DNA from: Punica granatum
Lineage: Eukaryota; Streptophyta; Magnoliopsida; Myrtales; Lythraceae
NCBI RefSeq assembly: GCF_007655135.1
Contig: NC_045128.1
Location: forward strand, 11,470,001 to 11,534,000
Length of the DNA stretch: 64,000 nt
Direction of reading: 5' to 3'
Below, one piece after another: positions 12,000 through 21,951 of the stretch (its first letter is position 1; every line of letters starts with the position of its first letter). Position numbers and translations under genes: made by a program. The notes under the pieces were generated by a model. It had not been told where the DNA came from. It worked only from the letters and a program-made list of their open reading frames with translations, and did not search any database.

Positions 12000-14900
12000 T
12001 ACACGCACACTCATATATATATATATATATATCTAAATTTGACAACACCCTGTTGAATAGGGACAAAATTTACTAATTCCTATGTTAATACACCATATGA
12101 AACTTAAATGATAAGATTTAACATTAAATTTTAAGAATCCATATCCATCCATATTATCCATCTATTTATATATATAAAGTTGTGTCCATCCTAATAAATA
12201 GGGACAGAATAGTAAATGTATTAATAAATTACTATGCAATATAGCTTTTAAATCACAATAATATTAGTAATAATTATAAAGAAATAAATATATCTAACAG
12301 TAAATGTCATAAAAAAATTAATATGCAATATATAAATTAAATAATATTATTATTGTAAAAAAATAAATATATCCAATAGTAAATGCCTTAATAAATTAAT
12401 ATACAATATGAAAACTAAATAGTAATTATTATTGTCCATAAAGAAATAAATATATCCAAAGAAATATATTAATCACTTATCGTTATTTCATAATTTCAAG
12501 GATTTCATTCGTAAATAATTGTTCATAATCTTAAGGAAAGGGAATTATTTAAAATCTAAAAATAAATTTTAAAAGTTCAATCAAGAAATGTCACATCGAA
12601 CCCATTTTATCAGAAATTATTCAAACTCGCTAAACATAATACATTAAATGTGATTGAGAATAGAAATAAGCTTAATACTAACTATAAAAATTGATAGACT
12701 TTATGATTATTATTCATTAATTAATTAAAGATAAGGAATCTAAATTTTTAAGATTTTGAAATTATTTTTCTATAAATCAGATTGATGATCGTGATTATGT
12801 ATATGAAGTGTCTTACATGAATTATTTCCTGAAACTCCTCAATTAATATTATTTAGCGTGGATTTGAAATTTACCCTTTTGAAGTTTATATAGCATAAAA
12901 AATAAATTTTCTATACATTAACATAATTGTAAAACGATATCAATTAGTGTCTTCATATATAAATTTTTATGATGAAATTTTATTTATAAAATCCATGCAA
13001 TACATGAGTTCAATAACCTAGTATATAAGTAAAATTGACTCCTACATCATTAAATGCTTTTTCATTTATAACACAAAATTATTAAAATAATTTATTTATA
13101 AAAATAAATGAGATGACTTGAAATGATTTATATATTTCATATAATTTCTTATTATTTTATATGAACTTATTGTAATATAAAAATAAAAATGAATTATTTC
13201 AAAAAAGGATATCATAAAATGTTATATTTAAAAAAATACGTATTCAAATTTTTGTAAATATGTAATATACAACGATTATTGTATGAAACATAAAATTGGT
13301 ATTGAAAATAGTTTACTTTGTTAAAAAGTAAATATATTTTTCAAAAATCAGGCTAATTATTGTAAGAAATGATATATACATGCGTGTGTATTAAAATGAA
13401 CATATATATACAATGCAAATGATATAAAACTACACATAAATTAATTAATTAATTAATTATATAATTTATAAAAAATTATGATCTTATAAAAGAAAATTTT
13501 ATGACATAACGTTATGAACTTAAGCTCATAAATAAAATAAAAATAAAACTTAAAAATACGGATCTCCTAAACAATGTTTTAAAATGAACGAAACAAATGT
13601 TCACCCAAAAAATTAATATATGCGATAGATCTATATTAACAATTAATTTAAAAATGAGATACAAATTAATTGAAATAGTTAATTTTAAATTATTATTATA
13701 ATCATCAACTTACTCTAATTTATAACAAAAAACTATTGAAGATTGTTATTTAAAAATAAAATTAAAAATTATTTTTTAATAAGAGAATTGATGTTTCAAA
13801 ATGTGAATAATTGCAATAATAAATGATATAGAGATATATGAAAATGAACCCGTGCAATGCACGGAACAAAAAAACTAGTCATATAGTAAAATTGACTCCA
13901 CTTTGCTTTAAGTAGGGTCATAGTTAGTAAGGTTAAAATAATCAATTCATAATTACATAACAATGAAATATTTAATTTGATATTATTATATGGATAGGGA
14001 TTAAATAAATATATAATATAATGCTTATTAAGTGGGACTGTTTGTTGCAAAATAGTAAAATTAGCCTAATTTTATTATCTAATTATCACATGAAACTTGA
14101 AATTAATTATTAAAAATATTTTAGTGTGTTAAGAAGGCAATATGTTTTTGAAAATTCAAAATAATGTTATAAAAATGATATATAATTTTTTAAAATTATA
14201 AATAAAAATATAATTTTTAAAAAGTTCTAATCTTATAAATGAAAAATATTATGATATAGCGCTATGAGCTTAAACTCATAAATATAATTTTCAAAAAGGT
14301 TGTGGTCTTATAAATGAAAAATATTATGATATAATGCTATGAACTTAAACTTATAAATAAAACTAAAAATAACATTTTAAAAGTAAGAATCTCATAAATA
14401 TTGTTTAAAAAATGAGAAAAATGAAGTTTCATTGTAATTACTAAACTTAATATATGTCAATCTATATTGATAATTAACAAAACTATGATGATGCATATCA
14501 ATTGAAATAAATAGTTTCAAAATATTATTATAATAATTAACTTGCTATGTGGCAAAAAAAAATAACTTATTCTTATTTTTAACAAAAAAAATGTTAAGAT
14601 AAATATTTAAAATTATATTTAATAATTGAAAATTTTTATTATTTTTAGTTAGAAAATCTGGGTTTCAAAATGTAAATTATTACGATAAGAAATGGTATAT
14701 GAATATATGAAAACAAACTCGTGGAATGCACGAGATATTGAGCTAGTTATAACTAATCTTATAAGAACAGTAAAATCCTTACTAATTCCTATGTTAATAC
14801 ACCATATGAATTAAATGATAACATTTAATTTTAAAATTTAAGAATTATAACTAATCTTATAAAAACTTAGTTAAGTACATCTTCATTCAAGTTATTGGGT

Positions 14901-16116
14901 CATTTTATCTAAAAGTATTCATATTTATAAAAGTTAATATATGGAATATTAGTTATAATAAAGTGCAAGCAAATAATGAAATTAAAAATTATGATTGGTT
15001 TTAAGAGCATAATTTTTTCATAAATTAACTAAAGACATGTTGTAATTGTATAGCGGTATCAGAAAATATATTTTCAGGGTACAATTTTATCTAAAAGTAT
15101 TCAAATCCTGAATTAATTTTTTAAGAAATTAAATTGATAATTATAGTGATATATATATATTAGATGAATTCATTATTTAAGGACTTCTGATATATATTTG
15201 ATATATATTTCTCTATTACAAGTCTGAATTTACTGCATTAAAATTTATACAATAAGAAAAATTACATGTTAACAGAAACTATATATTAAAGTAATCTTAA
15301 TTTTTTTTTTGAAAATTATATTGATGATTGCAATGATGCATATATTACATGAATTTCTTACTTAACAACTTTTGATATATATTCTTCTATTACAAGTCTA
15401 AATTTACATATATATGTTTATATATATATATATTTTCACATGCTAATGCAAACTATAAATTAAAAAATTTAAATTTTGAATTAATTTTCTTAGATATTAA
15501 ATTGATAGGTTAAATAAAAAAATTCAAATTTTCAAAAAAGTCGCAATTCCATATAAATTTGGTTTGTAATGAAAAAAGCCATATGTTTTTGCTCCTAAAG
15601 TCAGCCCCGGCTAGCATCTCCTCTCATGGACCATTTCTGAGAAATTTTTAAAATATATTTTTTTAAATTACAAATTAAAATTTGGAACAAAACTGTGACT
15701 TTTTTGAAAACTTAGGTTATTTTTGTAAAGAAAAGAGAATATGATCAGATTATGTGTAAATTTTGTGGGTCTCGTGAAGTCCACGTAGGCAAATAGATTG
15801 CAAACTTAACATAATGATAACAGAAAGTCAAATCTGAGACGATTCTCAAAACATGCGATTTTTTTTGTTACAAAACAAAATTTAGGACAAAACTGAGATA
15901 TTTTACAAAACTTAAATTTTTTGTGTAATTTGCCATATATTATATATATATATTCTTTTATTATAAGTTTGAAATTGCCCCCATTAAAATTTAAGCAATA
16001 TAGAAAATAAACTTATTACAAGTTAATAAAAATTATGAATATATACCAATTATTGTTGTTATATTTAAACTTTTGTAATAATTTTTTTATAAAATCCGTA
16101 TAATGCACGGGTCTAG
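12000..16116 (+). mobile_element. Cluster of A+T-rich non-autonomous Helitrons (four same-strand 3' ends)
   Basis: Four CTAG ends preceded by a CGTGCA-ATGCACG-type hairpin occur on the + strand. They are at 13018-13021 (hairpin decayed), 13875-13878 (hairpin CCGTGCAATGCACGG at 13849-13864), 14743-14746 (CTCGTGGAATGCACGAG at 14719-14735) and 16113-16116 (CCGTATAATGCACGG at 16096-16110). Each is followed by T or A. Sequences after the first two ends are alike (AGTAAAATTGACTCC). A 5'-like block TACTAATTCCTATGTTAATACACCATATGAA occurs at about 12070 and again at 14778. Internal blocks around 13480-13560, 14220-14290 and 14290-14370 are related copies. Nothing coding is present. Confidence 0.7.
12200..12470. 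repeat. Tandem repeat (about 85-90 bp, about three units) inside Helitron
   Basis: Three successive units contain AATAAATATATCYAAYAGTAAATG, then TTAATAAATTAATATRCAATAT. The unit is A+T-rich with about 85-90 bp spacing. It looks like internal expansion of the non-autonomous Helitron. Confidence 0.5.
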
Positions 16117-17131
16117 ATAACTATGGGAAATATTTTGATCAAGTCACGGAAGGTCAAGTCACTCCTCTGACCGTTAAATCTTCATTGTTGTGCCTTCTTC
16201 CTTCACTTTTTGGAAGATCCAACGGGAGGCCCCAGATGGATCTCTCTTGACTTTAGGGAACAATTTCTGGATAACTAGTGATAATATAAAAGGGTCATTG
16301 GCCTTTACTAGTATTGATCAATGAACAGATAACCTTTTGACATTGGAATTTGCTCTTTCGAGACTTCACTAAAATGCGAAAGAGCAAAGCCTTTGCGGCT
16401 TGCTGTGAACATAATTTAAACATCACGAATGGAAAGTCCTGCAGTCAAAATACAGAATAGAGGGAAATTTTGAAACCCTGAGCAAAACAAGACGACTGAA
16501 ATTGGGGGCAATTGATGGACATCCCCCCCGCTACAAGTGGGAGCAAAGTGGGCCACTTGCCTGTTGATTAGGGTTTCTTGCCTATGCTTATCAACACTGC
16601 GAGGAACAAGAAAAGGGAGAGAGGAAAATGAACAAAGGGAACAAAGAGATTCTCATAGACAGAATGTTCATAGAAGAGGAGATTTTGATGGCTCCCAAAA
16701 CAGTATACTCGATAAATGTAAAATAGACGTCTTATTTTTTATCAACAATATCATAAAAAAAAACTATTTAAGATGATACGTGTATTTTTTATCAACAATA
16801 TCATAAAAAAAGAACTTAAGATGATACGTGTATTATAAGCAAATAGAAGAGAAATTTAGGGAAAATTCAGAGTGAAATTTTTCATCAATCTACAATTTAT
16901 GTACATCAATTTACTTGTAGAAACATATTCTAATAGCTTTCAAATTTCAATTCTAATGACTAATTTGAAAACAATTGTAAAATTACATTACATAATCAAT
17001 ATTAAAAGTCGTCCATCGCCAATAGGGTGTAGGGACTTTTCTCCACTCGCCTCTTCTTCTTCTTCTTCTTCTTCTTCTTCTTTTTCCCGATTTTTGAAAT
17101 TTTTATTCTTTCAAATTTCCTATTTTTTTTA
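16117..17131. other. Spacer with a 55-bp tandem duplication and a TTC microsatellite
   Basis: A unit ATTTTTTATCAACAATATC... ATGATACGTGT is present twice at about 16734-16835. A (TTC)n/(CTT)n tract lies at 17046-17081. The GC-richer stretch 16190-16720 has no convincing gene; its open frame at 16537-16776 shows no known domain. Confidence 0.5.
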
Positions 17132-18620
17132 GTGTTTTCAAATACGATCCAAATAAAAGTACCACCTAATGTGATCGACACTTTATCGGTACCACGTAAT
17201 CCATTTGACACTTTATGCTAAACGATCTGATTATTAGGTCAACGGATTACGCCCTTTTAATGTTTCCAAATCCGCCGCGAATAAAGATCCACATAATTCG
17301 GTCAACACATTATATCAAAACGATCCGATTGTTAGGTCGATGCATTACGCCCAGTGTTTTCAAATTCGATTCTAGTAAGGTTCCATGTAATTCAGTAGAC
17401 GCTTTACTCAAAACGATATGATCGTTAGGTCAATTGTAACATCCCGACTTTTATAGTGCTTTTATAAGTACATGTTCACATATTAATAGTTTTCATTAGA
17501 TTTATTCATTGATTACTGATATGATTTTTAATTTTAAGAAGATAAGTATTAAACTTGACTTTCCATGTGTCATCATCCATTTTATTGTTATTAGCTCATC
17601 CAATTTTAAAGTGCCACATATCCATCTCGATCCATTTCCACCGCCTTACCCACTTCTTTAAATTGCAAATCCCCATCTCGGCCATTCTTCATTCCATTTG
17701 CTAAATTTCAACATAATGAGAGAGCCACAGAGAGATTGAATGGCCGAGAGGGAAAATGGAAAAAAAAATGGAAAAATAGGAAATGATCAGTTTTTCGAGG
17801 TTTTGATGTTCGGGGACTTCACGGTGAGTAACCTATTATTAAACTAGTACTTTTATTATCATTATGTCGGTATTTTTAAAACTGCATTGTCATAACCATG
17901 TCAATGTCACGGATCATGCATGTATTTTTATATAATCGATTATGATATTTGAAAATGAGAAGTTGCATTTTTATATAATCGATTATGATATTTGAAAATG
18001 AGAAGTGAGGTATTGAGTTGTGTATATGAGATTGATGGGAGTCGGTGAGTCCTGTGGCGCCCGAAGCCAGTCATAAGCCGAGCAGTAGGAAAGGGTTGCC
18101 TGGAACAGAGAAGCTGCCAGTGTGGAGCCGCCATTTTGATCGGGAGCTGGAATGGGGCGCAGGGACGATCTGAGTTTTGGAAGTCTCGACGATATTTTTA
18201 TGATATTAGGTTGTGGTTATTCATTGAGCGTCAAGCTCACCCCCCCAAATATATTCTCAATGTTTTACAGGTTAAAAATGGCGGTGGATCATGGCCTTTT
18301 ATCGGGAATTTTACTCGGCCAATCGAATTTGTAATTATCTGAATATTCATAATTTGTATGAAAATTCATGTGTAATTATCGATTTTTATCGTAGTAAAAT
18401 TTTCGGATTTTACATCAATGCATTACACTTTTTTGGTGTTTTTAAATTCGACGCGAATAGAGTTCCAGTAATTTGGTTGACGCGTTATGCCAAACGATCC
18501 GATTGGTAAGTCGACGTGTTACGCCCTTTTAGTGTCTTCAAATCTGACCCGAATAATGTACCACGTAATCCAGTTGACACGTTATGCCACATGTTGCAAT
18601 CGTTATAGTCGAACCATTTC
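17132..18620. repeat. Minisatellite of about 95-bp units, split by a solo LTR
   Basis: Units begin with TGTTTTCAAAT / TGTTTCCAAAT and contain CCACGTAATTCGGTTGACAC-like and AAACGATCCGATTGTTAGGTC-like blocks. They then run through a GCATTACGCCC-like block into the next unit. Unit starts are near 17134, 17261, 17355, 18437 and 18533. The three left and two right units belong to one array; the LTR at 17435-18414 interrupts it with a duplicated TCAAT. Confidence 0.75.
17435..18414 (+). mobile_element. Solo LTR (Ty3/gypsy-type TGTAACATCCC start) with TSD
   Basis: Begins TGTAACATCCCGACTTTT and ends TTTCGGATTTTACA, so TG...CA boundaries are kept over 980 bp. TCAAT at 17430-17434 is repeated exactly at 18415-18419, the five-base target duplication of an LTR element. 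No primer-binding site or coding part follows, so this is a solo LTR left by recombination. A related LTR lies reversed at 26640-27598. The TGTAACATCCC start is common in plant gypsy LTRs; the superfamily call is from that similarity only. Confidence 0.85.
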
Positions 18621-19594
18621 CAAAAAAATATTCTTACCCAAACTTTTATCTAGAAAAGTTGGAAGAAATTACATATTAGAAGTACTAGATATACAAATTA
18701 TGATATATATATATATATATATTTTTTTATTTTAGTTCGTGAATACAAAATCTTTTTTGTCTACCATTTTTTTTTATTTTCTTCTTTTGTCCAGTATTTC
18801 TTAAACTTCAGCCGACAAGGTAACCCAATTGATCGATCGGGTCAAATGACCCGATCATTATGGTTGTACCAGCTATTCTTTAAAAAAATATAATATCACA
18901 TTTTTCATCCATATGGTATACAAGTTTTTCTCATTTTTTTCCAATTACTATAGAATCTGACACAATACATTTTACTTTATTATTTCTATCTATGTTATCT
19001 TCTTCTAAAGAGTTATAGATATATCATGTACTTTATTTTTCTTTACGAGTTTTCATTCATAGACAATGACTTTCTTTGCCTATATTGTATCTTTCTTAGA
19101 AATTATACTAATTAAACACATACTTTTTTTAATTATAAGTAATACTTTATCTCCCTTTATTCATATGAAATAATCCAACGATGCAAATGACTTCGTTGTT
19201 AATTTAATTTTCATAAATTTATAAAATGCAAACATTTTTCATTTTTTTAAGTCCACCATGTCTTGATTTATGTAATATTATTTTCAAATCTTATTCGTTC
19301 ATCTCATTTTAAGGGCAAAACAATGAGCTTTATATTTAAGACTCAATCTATTTAACACATTAACACACACTCCATGAAATAAAAATAATAATATCATATA
19401 TGATAACATGAATTATATACAATGGAGTTAAGCTAACATTCATATTTAAAAATTAAGAAGAAAATATGGACGTATATGAGGAATGAATTCCACCATCTGT
19501 CAACTAAAAATTTTAGATTGATCATTTGCCCATAATAATAATTATCCTTCATTATAAACTCTTATATAATGGGAGAATGCTATCTTTTATATTT
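18621..19594. other. A+T-rich spacer
   Basis: Contains an AT microsatellite (18702-18721) and no coding signal. Nothing else recognisable. Confidence 0.5.
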
Positions 19595-19917
19595 GGGCAA
19601 ATTACAAAAAAAAAAAAAACCAAATTTTGTAAAAAGTCTCAGTTTTGTCTTAAATTTTGTTTTGTAACAAAAAAACCATAAGTTTTCTAAAATATCTCAA
19701 AAATGACATCCGTTATAACTTTCGTCAATTTTTGCTGCTGATGGTGGGTCTCTTTAACAGTCCACGTAGGTCACACGTAGGCAAAAATTGACGGAAGTTA
19801 TAACAGAGGTCATTTTTGAGACATTTTAGAAAACTTATGGTTTTTTCTGTTACAAAACAAAATTTAGGACAAAACTGAGACATTTTACAAAATTTGGGTT
19901 TTTTTTGTAATTTACCC
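19595..19917. mobile_element. Mutator-like foldback MITE
   Basis: Left end GGGCAAATTACAAAAAAA and right end, reversed, GGGTAAATTACAAAAAA form the outer part of inverted arms of about 150 bp (for example TTTTGTAACA, CATAAGTTTTCTAAAAT and GTTATAACTTTCGTCAATTT each have reversed partners). The centre carries CCACGTAGG. TTTATATTT before and TTTATATTC after are a near-perfect nine-base target duplication. A decayed half of a relative lies at about 15755-15940. Confidence 0.8.
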
Positions 19918-20094
19918 TTTTATATTCTATGAAATATTAATTAGTGTCATCTTTTCAAAAAATTAGATTATTTACATAATAGAGAGTTTGAAATTTTTAC
20001 TAATAAGTAGTCTTATTATTAGTTTCAATTATACATTATATTGATTATTATATAAACCACTATAATGAACCAAAATATTAAACAAAAATTTTCT

Positions 20095-20126
20095 ACTGTG
20101 GCACCTCGCGGGATCGCCGCCCCTAG
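20095..20126 (+). repeat. Helitron-like 3' terminus
   Basis: CACCTCGCGGGATCGCCGCC followed by CCTAG and T. The preceding 100 bases (TAGTTTCAATTATACATTAT...) match the bases before a similar end at 31838-31841, so two members of one Helitron family end here and there. Confidence 0.55.
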
Positions 20127-20271
20127 TTCATAATTTTTTATTATAAAAAGTATGTAATCTTAAAATCAATCATATTAATTAGACTTATTTTACATATCCA
20201 TTGAAATTGAACGAGTGTTCTTGAAAATAATCCATGCAAAGTTACTTTGATATCTACGTTATATTAAATAA

Positions 20272-21064
20272 GGGAAAATGACAGTGGTGGTCCTATAAGT
20301 TTGTCAATTTTTGACATCGAGTCCTAAATATTTCACTTCGGAAAAACAAGTCCTAAAAGGCTTGAAAAATGTCAGTGTTGGTCCTAAATCTAACTGACCG
20401 TTATCGTCTACCTGCGTGGACCTAACATCGTCAAGTTGGCCGTTACTCTGATGACGTGACACGTTCCTATTGGATTTGTGAGAAATTTTCGATGCATTCA
20501 CCGAGCTGCTCTTGCTCCCTTGCTTTTGTTTTCGAGCTTGCATTCTTTACAAAATAATACAAAACATCCGTCGAGGAAAAAAATGATTACACATTCTTTA
20601 TAGAGAAGCTAAATTAAAGTTCACCTCCACGATTTCGAAAGTCTGGAAGAAAATGGAAGCTATGGAAGATATCGGAAGCTACAGAGCACCGAGATTCCAC
20701 ATTTGGAAGAAATTTCAAGTCGGATTGGGGAAAGGAAGAGAAGAGCGAGAATCCGGAAGTTTTAGGGTTTCGACCCGAATTGAACTTTTTAGGTTTCAAC
20801 CTGAGATTTCGAGTTTTCTATTCGGGTCAAGGGTGCCACGTCATCATTTAATAGACACGTCGAAGGAGTTGACGGCGTTAAATCCACGGTGGCAGGTCAG
20901 TAACGGAAGCGGACGGATAGGACCACCGTTGACATTTTTTCAAACCTTTTAGACCAATTCTGACACTTTTCTAAAATTTTTAGGACTTGATTTTTTGAAA
21001 TGAAACTTTTAGAATTCAATGTCAAAAATTGACAAATATTTAGGACCAGCAGTGTCATTTTCCC
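20272..21064. mobile_element. Mutator-like element with possible captured gene leader
   Basis: Left end GGGAAAATGACAGTGGTGG and right end, reversed, GGGAAAATGACACTGCTGG bound inverted arms of about 190 bp (GTCAATTTTTGACAT, TTTAGGACC/GGTCCTAAA and CATCAGAG/GATGACGTG parts). TATTAAATAA occurs exactly at 20262-20271 and 21065-21074, a perfect ten-base duplication. The centre (about 20480-20840) is not palindromic and looks like host DNA. On the minus strand it resembles an expressed leader running into an ATG at about 20543 (MQARKQKQGSKSSSVNAS), so it may be a Pack-MULE. No parent gene is recognised. Confidence 0.82.
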
Positions 21065-21190
21065 TATTAAATAAGTATATCTTGAAAATAACCCACGCAA
21101 AGAAAAAAAAACTAGTATTATATATATTCATCGATTTTCCTTTTTAATTAATGTTAATAATTTGAATTGAAAATATTCAAATCTTGTCGG
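21065..21190 (+). promoter_or_regulatory. Likely core promoter of the GT47 gene
   Basis: A TATTATATATATTC block at about 21116-21129 lies roughly 60 bases before a shift to GC-richer, leader-like sequence (21190 onward). The Mutator-like element at 20272-21064 ends about 50 bases before it, so nearby upstream regulatory DNA is transposon sequence. The start of transcription is not directly visible. Confidence 0.4.
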
Positions 21191-21951
21191 AGCAGAGACT
21201 CTCCTTCTCTTCAATTCATTGTTCAGGGAAAAAAAAAAGGAGGAAGAAAGAAGTCGAGCAAAGGTTTCTCCACTGAGCTGCGCCGGCCGTGCTCTAGTTT
21301 CAGCATTGACTGTCTGGAGCTCTGAAGATGATGCATTAAACCCATCAAAATCTTCTCTTTTGTACTTCACTGTCCAACTGGGGAAGCATCCTTCTAGGGT
21401 TTCGCTGGCCGAAGCACAGTCTTGTCTTTCTGGGTCTCCGGGAGTTTCTCTTTGGCCGGTGAATCGGTAAGCATTGAAGCCCTTTAAGCCTAACGCTCTC
21501 GTTTTCTCTGCTTCCCCGGCAAAGTAACGTTTGAACGGTTTTCTGGGCTATTGCTGAATTTCCGCGGTCGCGTTGACTAAGACAAGAACTGGGTCTGGAT
21601 CGTGTGCTTCTGTTTCTGGTGCCGACATTGTTTCTATGTGGAACTATGTTTCAGGGATGTCTGTAATTTTTTAAAGATTTACCGAAAATTCCTTTTTTTT
21701 TTTTTCAGTCTTGTAAGATTCGGGTAAATATTGGGAGGTTCTCTTGTTTCGGGTGCAGGACACTTTCATCTGATATTTGATATCTTTGTATAGGGTGATA
21801 TCACACTTTGTGCTTTATCCGAATTTGCCGTTCTGCTGGTGATTTTTTGCTTCCACGATCACGAAACAGGACTGAAGGAAATGCACTGTGCTTTTGCGGA
21901 GGTTGTATTCAGTTTGAGATGTATTAGGTGGGAGTAGGTCGGTAATTGGAA
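21190..21951 (+). other. 5' leader of the GT47 gene with an intron
   Basis: An untranslated first exon probably runs from about 21190 to 21466 and ends at a good donor, AATCG/GTAAGC. Possible acceptors before the ATG are GGGTGCAG (21757-21758) and TGTATTCAG (21911-21912). A poly-T tract at 21690-21706 lies in the presumed intron. Leader introns are common in plant genes of this family; exact ends need transcripts. Confidence 0.5.

Noticed and set aside
16537..16776. Open frame of 79 codons rich in Arg/Glu.
   Set aside because: No domain, no splice signals, and it ends in the 55-bp duplicated A+T-rich unit.
20653..20952. Plus-strand open frame of 99 codons as a gene.
   Set aside because: It lies inside the Mutator-like element, runs into its right arm and has no recognisable domain.
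21946..21951. Start of the GT47 protein two codons earlier (MEMGSLF).
   Set aside because: The codon at 21946 is TTG; the first ATG of the frame is 21952.
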